DNA from: Flavobacterium luminosum
GTDB lineage: Bacteria > Bacteroidota > Bacteroidia > Flavobacteriales > Flavobacteriaceae
Direction: 5' to 3'
Length of the DNA stretch: 64,000 nucleotides
Assembly (NCBI RefSeq): GCF_023635005.1
Contig: NZ_JAMLJM010000005.1
Coordinates: forward strand, 1-64,000
Shown here: positions 15,958-24,205 of the stretch, piece after piece
Position numbering within the stretch: the first letter of the stretch is position 1
How the letters are laid out: each line of letters begins with the position of its first letter
Program-made: the position numbers and the translations under genes
The notes under the pieces: model-generated
What the model was told of the DNA's origin: nothing
Seen by the model: the letters and a program-made list of their open reading frames with translations, nothing else
Databases searched by the model: none

Positions 15958-16989
15958 TTAATAGGCATTGTTTTCCAAGAAATTATGCAAAACAATAGGA
16001 AAAGGGAGTTGCATCAGTTCAGAATACGTAAAACCAACTTCAAACACCTTGTTTAGTTCTAGTTTCCAAAAACGAATATGAAGATGCTGATGGGATAGTT
16101 TATGTATTCTGTTTTCTGAATCCAGTAAGGTTATCGATTCTGTCTCAGGAAATTCATCTTTAATTTTAGAAATAATCACAGAATCGTTTTCGCTTTGCGT
16201 TGTTTCAATTAAAGGTAATTCATATAAATTCTGCCAAATTCCTTTTGAAGTTCTTTTGTTGGCAATGCTTTTGTTTTCGCTGTCAAGGATTAACAGATAA
16301 TTAAGGTAGCGGTTTTTAATGGTTGTTTTTTTAAGTTTTACAGGAAGTTGGTCTACTTTTTTCATACCAAATGCCAAGCAACTGTTATTTAAAGGGCAAT
16401 TTGCACAGTCTGGGCTTTTAGGAACACATTGTAATGCTCCAAATTCCATTATGGCCTGATTGAATAAGGCCGGTTGCTCTACATCGATGAGTTCGGTTGC
16501 TAACTGAGTAAATTCTTTTTTGGCTTTCCTGGAGGCAATATCGGTTTCTATGTTGAAATAACGAGACAAGACACGATATACATTACCATCAACAACCGGT
16601 ACGGCTTCATTGTAGGAAAAGGAAGCGATAGCTGCAGCGGTATATTCGCCTATACCTTTTAATTTTAGTAATGCTTTATAATGATTTGGAAATTTTCCGT
16701 TTTCCTCGAATGCGACTTGTTTGGCTGTTGCATGTAGATTTCGAGCACGTGAATAATAACCTAAACCTTGCCAAAGTTTTAAGACTTGCTCTTCATCAGC
16801 GTTGGCTAAATCAAAAACGGTAGGAAAGGTTTTGGTAAATGCTAAAAAATACGGCAAACCTTGCGCAACACGCGTTTGTTGAAGCATAATTTCGGATAGC
16901 CAAATGTAATAGGCGTCGCTGGTATTTCGCCATGGTAAGTCGCGTTTATTTTGTAAATACCACGTAATTAATGTTTTGCTAAAGTTCAT
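15958..16989 (-). CDS. mutY: A/G-specific adenine glycosylase
   Basis: A 343-residue base-excision glycosylase that removes adenine opposite 8-oxoguanine. The helix-hairpin-helix LKGIGEYTAAAIASF is followed by the catalytic VPVVDGNVYRVLSR, and a [4Fe-4S] loop with the exact C-x6-C-x2-C-x5-C spacing (CVPKSPDCANCPLNNSC). The C-terminal third is the NUDIX-like domain that reads 8-oxoG. A TATTTTTG -7 element on the minus strand lies at 17,007-17,014. HU is divergently transcribed. Confidence 0.94.
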   Translation of the reverse strand: MNFSKTLITWYLQNKRDLPWRNTSDAYYIWLSEIMLQQTRVAQGLPYFLAFTKTFPTVFDLANADEEQVLKLWQGLGYYSRARNLHATAKQVAFEENGKFPNHYKALLKLKGIGEYTAAAIASFSYNEAVPVVDGNVYRVLSRYFNIETDIASRKAKKEFTQLATELIDVEQPALFNQAIMEFGALQCVPKSPDCANCPLNNSCLAFGMKKVDQLPVKLKKTTIKNRYLNYLLILDSENKSIANKRTSKGIWQNLYELPLIETTQSENDSVIISKIKDEFPETESITLLDSENRIHKLSHQHLHIRFWKLELNKVFEVGFTYSELMQLPFPIVLHNFLENNAY

Positions 16990-17047
16990 GGTTAAGTATT
17001 GGTTAGCAAAAATAAATCTTTATGTTATTAAATTTTAATTCGTTATA

Positions 17048-17080
17048 ATTGAATTATTGTTTTTTTTATTTCTATATTTG
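17048..17080 (+). promoter_or_regulatory. Promoter of the HU gene
   Basis: ATTG at 17,048-17,051 (-33), 21 nt, then TATATTTG at 17,073-17,080 (perfect TAnnTTTG). Expected start near 17,087, about 35 nt before the ATG. Confidence 0.7.
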
Positions 17081-17121
17081 CACTCTCAAAAAAATTAGAT
17101 AAACTTAATTTATATAATAAA

Positions 17122-17412
17122 ATGACAAAAGCAGATATCGTAGCTAAAATTGCTGACAAATTAGGCTTAGAAAAAGGAGATGTACAAGCTACAGTTGAAT
17201 CTTTTATGGATGAGGTGAAAAACTCATTAGAAACAGGTGATAATGTTTATTTAAGAGGTTTCGGAAGTTTTATTGTTAAGACAAGAGCAGAAAAAACAGG
17301 AAGAAATATATCAAAAAATACTACAATTAAAATTCCAGCACACAACATCCCGGCATTCAAACCTGCTAAAGTGTTCGTAGAAGGAGTTAAAACAAATAAC
17401 GAAGCAAAATAA
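17122..17412 (+). CDS. HU-family DNA-binding protein
   Basis: A 96-residue HU/IHF-type histone-like protein. It has the helical dimerisation half (MTKADIVAKIADKLGLEKGDV), the beta-saddle start VYLRGFGSF, and the DNA-wrapping arm with R-x-GRN (KTGRNISKNTTIKIPA). It bends and compacts DNA. A 30-codon gene follows 27 nt downstream, then a terminator. Confidence 0.95.
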   Translation: MTKADIVAKIADKLGLEKGDVQATVESFMDEVKNSLETGDNVYLRGFGSFIVKTRAEKTGRNISKNTTIKIPAHNIPAFKPAKVFVEGVKTNNEAK

Positions 17413-17439
17413 TTTACTAATCAATAAAACTACAAAGTT

Positions 17440-17532
17440 ATGCCAAGTGGTAAAAAAAGAAAAAGACATAAGGTAGCTACTCACAAACGTAAAAAAAGAG
17501 CAAGAGCTAACCGTCACAAAAAGAAAAAGTAG
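17440..17532 (+). CDS. Very basic 30-residue protein, probably ribosome-associated
   Basis: ATG at 17,440 opens a 30-codon frame ending in TAG at 17,530-17,532. The product starts MPSGKKRKRHKVATHKRKKR and ends RANRHKKKK: 20 of 30 residues are Lys, Arg or His and there are no acidic residues. It resembles the tiny basic ribosomal proteins of Bacteroidota (from memory, a protein named bL38 was reported in the F. johnsoniae ribosome; other small types such as bTHX are similar). The stop codon is inside the terminator stem. Position between HU and rng suggests a conserved linkage. Gene existence is well supported; function is inference. Confidence 0.8.
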   Translation: MPSGKKRKRHKVATHKRKKRARANRHKKKK

Positions 17533-17550
17533 TTCTTAAACTACTTTTTT
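17524..17550 (+). terminator. Terminator overlapping the small basic gene's stop codon
   Basis: AAAAAGTAGTT pairs with AACTACTTTTT around a short loop, followed by a T-rich tract. The TAG stop codon is part of the 5' arm, so ribosomes finishing the small gene would compete with hairpin formation. Confidence 0.85.
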
Positions 17551-17797
17551 CTTTTTAATCGTTCCTTGAAATCTCGGATTTCTAAAAATTGCAAAACAAA
17601 CACCCTTAATAATCACAGTTATTTGTTAATATTGTGGTTAAGGATTCTGTTTTGGAATTCCCCTTATGGGTTATTGCCTGTAAAAAATGTTTAATCCATC
17701 CTTACATGAGTTGAGTGCTGAGAGTGAGCGGTTGTTAGCTTGTATAACAATCTGAACCCGCAACCCACAACCAAATTGTTTGGATAAAAATTTACAC
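17533..17797. other. Leader region before RNase G
   Basis: About 265 nt without a gene. Near its 3' end TTGTTA-GCTTGTA-TAACAA (about 17,731-17,750) can form a small hairpin within the transcribed leader. No clear TAnnTTTG promoter was found. A long leader would fit feedback control as known for RNase E in other bacteria, but that is only analogy. Confidence 0.4.
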
Positions 17798-19342
17798 ATG
17801 AATAAAGAATTAATTATTCGAACAAGTTCTGAAGCTGTAGATTTTGCCTTGTTAAAAGATGGAAAACTGATAGAATTACACAAAGAAGAAGAAAAAAGTA
17901 ACTTTCAGGTAGGTGATATTTTTATTGCCAAAATCAGAAAACCAGTTGCTGGACTCAATGCGGCTTTTGTAAATGTAGGTTTTGAAAAAGATGCCTTTTT
18001 GCATTACCACGATTTAGGTCCAAATCTAGCTTCTCAGTTAAAATTTATCAAACTTGTAAGCGCAGGTAAACTTAAAGATTTCTCCCTTAAAAATTTTCCT
18101 TTTGAACCTGAAATTGACAAAGACGGGGCTATTGCCGATGTGCTAAGTGCGAATCAATCCATTTTAGTACAAGTGGTTAAAGAGCCAATATCAACCAAAG
18201 GACCAAGAATTAGTTCAGAACTTTCATTGGCAGGAAGATATATCGTTTTAGTCCCTTTTTCCGATAGGGTTTCTATTTCTCAGAAAATTGAATCTAAAGA
18301 AGAAAAAGATCGATTGAAACGTCTAGTACAATCTATCAAACCAAAAGGATTCGGCGTTATTGTACGAACAGTAGCCGAAGGCAAAAAAGTTGCAGAAATT
18401 GACAAAGACTTGCAAAATTTGTTGGACAAATGGACCGCAATGTGCAAGCGAATCCCAACAGCTCATCACCCTTCAAAAGTTCTAGGAGAGTTAAATAGAG
18501 CATCATCTATATTGCGTGATGTTTTTAATGATACTTTCAGTGGAATTATTACCGATGACAAAGAGCTGTTAAATGAAACCAAGGAGTATTTACAACAAAT
18601 AGCTCCGGGAAAAGAATCAATCGTTAAACTCTATCATTCTAAAGACGTACCGCTTTTCGAAAAATACAATATTGAGCGCCAGATAAAAACGTCGTTCGGG
18701 AAAACAGTTTCAATGAGTAAAGGTGCTTATCTGATCATTGAACATACCGAAGCTATGCATGTCATAGATGTTAATAGTGGAAATCGCTCAAACAAAGCTT
18801 CTAATCAGGAAGAAACCGCCTTAGAAGTGAATTTAATTGCAGCAGCAGAAGTTGCTAGACAATTAAGACTTCGTGATATGGGCGGAATTATTGTCGTGGA
18901 TTTTATCGATATGCAAAATCCTGACAATAGAAAAGTATTGTACGACTTCTTAAAAGAAGAGATGAGTGACGATAAAGCAAAACACAAAATATTGCCTCCA
19001 AGTAAATTTGGCTTAGTTCAAATTACGCGTCAAAGAGTGAGGCCGGAGGTTAATATCAAAACGAGTGAAGAAGATCCTAACAATGAAAAAGGCGAAATTG
19101 AAGCGCCTGTAGCCATTGTAGAAAAAATCTCTTCCGAATTAGGTAGTGTCATTAAGGAAAATAAAAAAGTACGATTAAACGTACATCCTTTTATCGCTGC
19201 ATACCTTACCAAAGGTTTTCCATCAATACGCTCAAAATGGTTTTTTGAGCATAAAAAATGGGTGAAAATTATACCGAGAGACGCTTACACTTATTTAGAA
19301 TACAAGTTTTTAGATGAAAACGGTAATTCTATAGAAGATTAA
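17798..19342 (+). CDS. rng: Ribonuclease G (RNase E/G family)
   Basis: A 514-residue endoribonuclease for rRNA and mRNA processing. After the short N-terminus (MNKELIIRTSSEAVDFALL) comes an S1-type RNA-binding domain (about 35-120, IFIAKIRKPVAGLNAAFVNVG), then the catalytic core with the two metal-binding aspartate motifs VIDVNSGN and IVVDFIDMQ, and the C-terminal region TRQRVRPE typical of the family. The long C-terminal scaffold of RNase E is missing, as in RNase G. I chose the ATG at 17,798 over the upstream TTG at 17,780. Confidence 0.93.
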   Translation: MNKELIIRTSSEAVDFALLKDGKLIELHKEEEKSNFQVGDIFIAKIRKPVAGLNAAFVNVGFEKDAFLHYHDLGPNLASQLKFIKLVSAGKLKDFSLKNFPFEPEIDKDGAIADVLSANQSILVQVVKEPISTKGPRISSELSLAGRYIVLVPFSDRVSISQKIESKEEKDRLKRLVQSIKPKGFGVIVRTVAEGKKVAEIDKDLQNLLDKWTAMCKRIPTAHHPSKVLGELNRASSILRDVFNDTFSGIITDDKELLNETKEYLQQIAPGKESIVKLYHSKDVPLFEKYNIERQIKTSFGKTVSMSKGAYLIIEHTEAMHVIDVNSGNRSNKASNQEETALEVNLIAAAEVARQLRLRDMGGIIVVDFIDMQNPDNRKVLYDFLKEEMSDDKAKHKILPPSKFGLVQITRQRVRPEVNIKTSEEDPNNEKGEIEAPVAIVEKISSELGSVIKENKKVRLNVHPFIAAYLTKGFPSIRSKWFFEHKKWVKIIPRDAYTYLEYKFLDENGNSIED

Positions 19343-19350
19343 ATTATTTC

Positions 19351-19385
19351 AAAAACCGCTAGGAGAAATCTTAGCGGTTTTTTTG
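19351..19385 (+). terminator. Intrinsic terminator after rng
   Basis: AAAACCGCTAGGAG... and CTTAGCGGTTTTTT form a stem (AACCGCTAAG-type, AAACCGCTA/TAGCGGTTT) followed by T7. It separates rng from the nuo promoter about 70 nt downstream. Confidence 0.88.
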
Positions 19386-19453
19386 TTTGTTGTTTAGAAC
19401 GAATAAAAATAAGGCTTTTACGGTTCTTTTTTGGGATGAATTTCGATTTTATA

Positions 19454-19484
19454 ATTGTTATTTAACTTAAGCCATTTATCTTTG
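19454..19484 (+). promoter_or_regulatory. Promoter of the nuo operon
   Basis: ATTG at 19,454-19,457 (-33), 19 nt, TATCTTTG at 19,477-19,484 (-7). Transcription should start near 19,491, leaving a leader of about 20 nt to nuoA. No other clear promoter was seen inside the 13-kb operon. Confidence 0.75.
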
Positions 19485-19510
19485 TAGTTCGGATAAAATT
19501 ATTCAAAACT

Positions 19511-19876
19511 ATGCAAACAAATCAGTTAGATTTTTTACCCATCTTGATGCAGCTTGGTTTGGCGGTAGGATTCGTCGGAATTACCATCTTTGTCTCTGGG
19601 TTGCTAGGTCCTAAGCGTCATTCGGCCAACAAAGACAAAAACTTCGAGTGTGGTGTAGAATCGGTTGGAAATGCACGTGTTCCTTTCTCTGTAAAATATT
19701 TCCTAGTAGCTATTCTTTTCGTTTTATTTGATGTGGAAGTAATTTTCATGTACCCTTGGGCGGTTAATTTCCGCGAAATGGGATTAGAAGGATTAGCAAA
19801 AATGGGAATCTTTATGGCTTTATTGGTAGTAGGTTTTTACTACGTGATAAAGAAAAAAGGTTTGGAGTGGGAATAA
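19511..19876 (+). CDS. nuoA: NADH-quinone oxidoreductase subunit A
   Basis: A 121-residue membrane subunit with three hydrophobic helices and the conserved loop FECGVESVGNARVPFSVKYF between helices 1 and 2, then FVLFDVEVIFMYPW. It forms part of the membrane arm next to the quinone chamber. First gene of the 14-gene nuo operon; 73 nt separate it from the chosen nuoB start. Confidence 0.96.
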   Translation: MQTNQLDFLPILMQLGLAVGFVGITIFVSGLLGPKRHSANKDKNFECGVESVGNARVPFSVKYFLVAILFVLFDVEVIFMYPWAVNFREMGLEGLAKMGIFMALLVVGFYYVIKKKGLEWE

Positions 19877-19949
19877 TCAATTTGTTTTACCTATGAATGA
19901 AGAATTACAATTAGTGTAATGAATGCATTCAAAATTCAAAATAATTCAA

Positions 19950-20501
19950 ATGAGTGATACTTCTAAATACAAAACGGTAGACGCTCCAGAAGGATACGCT
20001 GGAGAAGGTTTTTTTGCTACAAAACTAAGTGATGTGGTAGGTTTGGCTCGTGCTAATTCGCTTTGGCCTTTGCCGTTTGCTACTTCTTGTTGTGGTATAG
20101 AATTTATGGCGACTATGGCTGCTCATTATGATGTGGCTCGTTTTGGTTCTGAACGTATGAGTTTTTCTCCCCGTCAGGCCGATATGTTGTTGGTAATGGG
20201 TACTATCTCTAAGAAGATGGCGCCAATTTTACGTCAGGTATACGAACAAATGTCTGAACCGAAATGGGTGATTGCTGTAGGGGCTTGTGCTTCTTCAGGA
20301 GGGGTTTTTGATTCGTATTCTGTTTTACAGGGTATTGACAAGGTGATTCCTGTTGACGTTTATGTGCCTGGATGTCCGCCAAGACCAGAACAAATTTTAG
20401 ATGGTATTATGCGACTACAGGAAATTGTTAAAAACGAATCGGTACGTCGTCGTAGTTCAGACGAGTATAAAGATTTGTTAGCTTCTTATAACATTAAGTA
20501 A
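19950..20501 (+). CDS. nuoB: NADH-quinone oxidoreductase subunit B
   Basis: A 183-residue subunit that holds the terminal cluster N2 near the quinone site. Cluster ligands are in FATSCCGIEFMA, GACASSGGVFDS and VPGCPPRPE. I chose the ATG at 19,950 (MSDTSKYKTV) over the one at 19,923, which only adds nine residues of non-conserved sequence. nuoC follows after 1 nt. Confidence 0.96.
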   Translation: MSDTSKYKTVDAPEGYAGEGFFATKLSDVVGLARANSLWPLPFATSCCGIEFMATMAAHYDVARFGSERMSFSPRQADMLLVMGTISKKMAPILRQVYEQMSEPKWVIAVGACASSGGVFDSYSVLQGIDKVIPVDVYVPGCPPRPEQILDGIMRLQEIVKNESVRRRSSDEYKDLLASYNIK

Positions 20502-20502
20502 T

Positions 20503-21024
20503 ATGGCTTTAGAGAACGCTGTTATTCAAGAAAAATTAATTGGTCAATTCGGGATGAAAGTTTCCGAATTTGTTCAATTACACGATATATTAACTTTTGA
20601 GGTGGCTCCAGATGCTATTTTAGAAGTAATGAAATTTTTAAAAGAGGATGCTACACTTCGTTTTAATTTTTTGACCGATGTTTGTGGTATTCACTATCCA
20701 GAATACGATTCTAATCGTCAATTTGCTGTTGTGTATCACATGCATAATTGGTTAGACAGCGTACGTATTCGTATCAAATGTTTTCTTCCTGCAAACAATC
20801 CTGAAATAGATTCTGTGACTTCATTGTTCTTAGGTGCCAATTGGCAGGAACGTGAAACGTATGACTTCTATGGAATTACCTTCAAGGGACATCCGCAGCT
20901 AAAACGTATTTTAAATATGGATGAAATGGAAGTATTTCCAATGCGAAGAGAGTATCCATTAGAAGATGCAGGTCGTACTGATAAAGACGATCGTTTCTTT
21001 GGAAGAACACAAAACAATTGCTAA
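20503..21024 (+). CDS. nuoC: NADH-quinone oxidoreductase subunit C
   Basis: A 173-residue peripheral-arm subunit (30-kDa family) with the signature ERETYDFYGITFKGHPQLKR and the following FPMRREYPLED. It is separate from NuoD here, unlike the fused NuoCD of enterobacteria. It packs against NuoD and NuoB. nuoD begins 21 nt downstream. Confidence 0.95.
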   Translation: MALENAVIQEKLIGQFGMKVSEFVQLHDILTFEVAPDAILEVMKFLKEDATLRFNFLTDVCGIHYPEYDSNRQFAVVYHMHNWLDSVRIRIKCFLPANNPEIDSVTSLFLGANWQERETYDFYGITFKGHPQLKRILNMDEMEVFPMRREYPLEDAGRTDKDDRFFGRTQNNC

Positions 21025-21045
21025 TAAACCTGAAATACAACATCC

Positions 21046-22281
21046 ATGTCAGAGTTATTATTACCACCAGAACAACGTTATGCTAACATCATCGAAAAAA
21101 GAAGAAACGAAGATGGAAGCGAACTTACTATATTAAATCTTGGGCCTACACACCCGGCTACTCATGGTATCTTTCAGAATATCCTTCTAATGGATGGAGA
21201 AAGAATCATTGATGGAGAAGGAACCGTTGGGTATATCCACAGAGCTTTTGAAAAAATTGCAGAAAATCGTCCTTTCTACCAAATTAATGTGTTAACGGAT
21301 CGTTTGAACTATTGTTCGGCTCCTATTAACAACATGGGATGGTGGATGACTGTTGAAAAAGCTTTGGGTATAGAAGTGCCTAAAAGAGTGCAGTACATGA
21401 GGGTTATCGTAATGGAATTAGCTCGTATTGCTGATCATATTATCTGTAATTCAGTTTTAGGAGTAGATACTGGTGCTTTAACCGGTTTCCTTTATGTATT
21501 TCAATTCCGTGAAAGAATATACGAGATCTACGAAGAAATTAGTGGTGCTCGTTTAACGACAAATATGGGAAGAATTGGTGGTTTCGAAAGAGATTGGTCA
21601 CCAGCAGTTTGGACTAAATTAGATGCTTTCCTTGAAGAATTCCCTGAAGTTTGGCAAGAGTTTGAAAATCTTTTGGTTCGTAACCGTATTTTTATGGACA
21701 GAACCATTAATGTAGGGGCGATTTCAGCTGAAAAAGCAATGAGTTATGGTTTTACAGGTCCTAACCTTCGTGCGGCTGGAATAGATTATGATATCCGTGT
21801 AGCGCAGCCTTATTCATCGTATGAAGATTTCGAATTTAATATACCGGTAGGGAAATCAGGAGATACTTACGATCGTTTCTGTGTTCGAAATGCAGAAGTT
21901 TGGGAAAGTATCAGCATCATAAAACAAGCTTTGGCTAAGATGCCTGAAGGATCTTATCATGCAGATGTACCAGAATATTATCTTCCTCCTAAAGAAGATG
22001 TTTATACTACTATGGAATCGCTTATTTATCATTTCAAGATAGTAATGGGTGAGGTTCCAGTGCCTTTAACCGAGGTATATCATCCGGTAGAAGGTGGAAA
22101 CGGTGAGTTGGGCTTCTATTTGATTACTGATGGTAGTCGTACCCCATACCGTTTACATTTCAGAAGACCATGTTTTATATATTATCAAGCATTTAATGAG
22201 ATAGTACGAGGGCAAAATTTATCGGATGCCATTGCTACTTTATCAAGTTTAAATGTGATTGCAGGCGAATTAGACGCATAA
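21046..22281 (+). CDS. nuoD: NADH-quinone oxidoreductase subunit D
   Basis: A 411-residue 49-kDa-family subunit that lines the quinone pocket with NuoB. It begins with a short extension, then GPTHPATHG (about 33-41), the conserved DRLNYCSAPINNMGW and RPYSSYEDFEF-type sequence (actual: AQPYSSYEDFEF). Family relation to the large subunit of NiFe hydrogenases is known, but the nickel cysteines are absent. Its stop overlaps the nuoE start (TAATG). Confidence 0.96.
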   Translation: MSELLLPPEQRYANIIEKRRNEDGSELTILNLGPTHPATHGIFQNILLMDGERIIDGEGTVGYIHRAFEKIAENRPFYQINVLTDRLNYCSAPINNMGWWMTVEKALGIEVPKRVQYMRVIVMELARIADHIICNSVLGVDTGALTGFLYVFQFRERIYEIYEEISGARLTTNMGRIGGFERDWSPAVWTKLDAFLEEFPEVWQEFENLLVRNRIFMDRTINVGAISAEKAMSYGFTGPNLRAAGIDYDIRVAQPYSSYEDFEFNIPVGKSGDTYDRFCVRNAEVWESISIIKQALAKMPEGSYHADVPEYYLPPKEDVYTTMESLIYHFKIVMGEVPVPLTEVYHPVEGGNGELGFYLITDGSRTPYRLHFRRPCFIYYQAFNEIVRGQNLSDAIATLSSLNVIAGELDA

Positions 22282-22826
22282 TGAGTATGGAAACACATAA
22301 TTACAAAGACCTAAAGCAAGAAATCAATATCACTCCTGAGTTGATGACTCGCATTAACGAATTAATCAGTCATTACCCGGAAGATAAACGTAAATCGGCC
22401 TTAATACCAGTATTACATGAAGTACAAGATGCTCATGACAACTGGTTGAGTTATGAATTACAAGATAAAGTTGCTGAAATTTTAGGTATTTTACCGGTAG
22501 AAGTATACGAAGTGGTCTCGTTTTATACGATGTTTAATCGTAGACCAGTTGGTAAATATATGTTTGAATTTTGCCAAACTTCTTGTTGTGCAACAAGAGG
22601 AGTGGAAAATTTAATGGATTATACTTGTGAAAAACTAGGGGTAAAAGTTGGAGAAACTACGTCCGATGGACTTTTTGAAGTACGAGGTGTAGAATGTTTA
22701 GGAGCTTGTGGTTATGCCCCAATGTTACAATTAGGTGATTTCTATCACGAAAATCTTACCAAAGAAAAAATTGACCAGCTTATCGATGATTGTAAAACTG
22801 GTAAAGTAACTTTATTAGATAAATAA
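22281..22826 (+). CDS. nuoE: NADH-quinone oxidoreductase subunit E
   Basis: A 181-residue thioredoxin-fold subunit of the NADH-oxidising module. The [2Fe-2S] cluster N1a ligands are in FCQTSCCATRG and ECLGACGYAP. It works with NuoF next to FMN. Its start codon overlaps the nuoD stop by one base, suggesting coupled translation. Confidence 0.95.
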   Translation: MSMETHNYKDLKQEINITPELMTRINELISHYPEDKRKSALIPVLHEVQDAHDNWLSYELQDKVAEILGILPVEVYEVVSFYTMFNRRPVGKYMFEFCQTSCCATRGVENLMDYTCEKLGVKVGETTSDGLFEVRGVECLGACGYAPMLQLGDFYHENLTKEKIDQLIDDCKTGKVTLLDK

Positions 22827-22830
22827 TACT

Positions 22831-24198
22831 ATGGGAAGAAAAATATTATTAGAAAAAATAAATATTCCAGGTATTAAAACCTACGAAGTGTATCGCCAAA
22901 ATGGTGGTTATGCTTCAGTGGAAAAAGCGTTAAAACAAATGACGCCAGACGAAATAACGGAAGAAGTAAAAACTTCAGGAATCCGTGGTCGTGGTGGTGC
23001 GGGTTTCCCAGTGGGAATGAAATGGAGTTTTATCGATAAAAAATCAGGAAGACCAAGACATTTAGTGTGTAATGCCGATGAATCAGAACCGGGAACTTTC
23101 AAAGACCGTTTCTTGATGGAGTATATCCCTCACTTATTGATTGAAGGAATGATCACATCTTCATATGCATTAGGCGCTAATTTATCTTATATCTACATCC
23201 GTGGAGAATATATGTGGGTTTTCAAAATCCTCGAAAGAGCTATTAAAGAAGCTTATGCTGCGGGTTGGTTAGGAAAAAATATTTTAGGAACCGGATACGA
23301 TTTAGATCTTCATGTACATTGTGGAGCTGGTGCTTACATTTGTGGTGAAGAGACTGCTCTTATCGAATCGTTAGAAGGTAAAAGAGGAAATCCACGTATT
23401 AAACCTCCTTTCCCAGCGGTAAGCGGATTATGGCAAAACCCTACGGTGGTTAACAACGTAGAGTCTATTTCTGCTGTGCCTTGGATAGTTTTGAATTCAG
23501 GAGAAGAGTACGCTAAGATTGGTATTGGTCGTTCAACAGGAACTAAATTAATTTCTGCTTCAGGACACATCAAAAATCCTGGGGTATACGAGATTGAATT
23601 AGGTTTGTCTGTTGAAGAATTTATGAATTCAGATGAATATCTAGGAGGAATGATAGACGACCGACCTCTTAAAGCATTGGTTCCAGGAGGTTCTTCAGTG
23701 CCTATTCTTCCAGTTAATTTGATTTATAAAACAGCTAATGGTGATGACCGTTTAATGACTTATGAATCTTTGGCAGACGGTGGATTTGCTACGGGATCAG
23801 CTATGGGATCAGGTGGATTCATAGTATATAACGATACGACTTGTATTGTTCGTAACACTTGGAATTTCTCACGTTTCTATCATCATGAATCTTGTGGACA
23901 ATGTACTCCTTGTCGTGAAGGAACAGGATGGTTAGAAAAAATCCTTTGGAGAATAGAAAATGGACAAGGTCGTGAAGAAGATATTGAACTATTATGGAGT
24001 ATTCAATCTAAGATAGAAGGAAATACCATTTGTCCTCTAGGTGATGCTGCTTCTTGGCCTGTAGCTGCTGCTATTCGTCACTTCAGAGAGGAATTTGAAT
24101 ACCATATTCGTTTCCCAGAAAAAATTAAAAATAGAGATCACTTTGTTGCTGAGCCTTTCGAAAAAGTAAGACACTTAGTAACAAAACAAACAGTATAA
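22831..24198 (+). CDS. nuoF: NADH-quinone oxidoreductase subunit F
   Basis: A 455-residue NADH- and FMN-binding subunit. FMN/NADH motifs are GRGGAGFPVGMKW (about 51-63) and GAGAYICGEETALIESLEGK; the [4Fe-4S] N3 ligands are in SCGQCTPCREGTGW plus a later cysteine in NTICPLGDAA. This is where NADH gives up two electrons. nuoG follows after 7 nt. Confidence 0.96.
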   Translation: MGRKILLEKINIPGIKTYEVYRQNGGYASVEKALKQMTPDEITEEVKTSGIRGRGGAGFPVGMKWSFIDKKSGRPRHLVCNADESEPGTFKDRFLMEYIPHLLIEGMITSSYALGANLSYIYIRGEYMWVFKILERAIKEAYAAGWLGKNILGTGYDLDLHVHCGAGAYICGEETALIESLEGKRGNPRIKPPFPAVSGLWQNPTVVNNVESISAVPWIVLNSGEEYAKIGIGRSTGTKLISASGHIKNPGVYEIELGLSVEEFMNSDEYLGGMIDDRPLKALVPGGSSVPILPVNLIYKTANGDDRLMTYESLADGGFATGSAMGSGGFIVYNDTTCIVRNTWNFSRFYHHESCGQCTPCREGTGWLEKILWRIENGQGREEDIELLWSIQSKIEGNTICPLGDAASWPVAAAIRHFREEFEYHIRFPEKIKNRDHFVAEPFEKVRHLVTKQTV

Positions 24199-24205
24199 TA
24201 CTACA

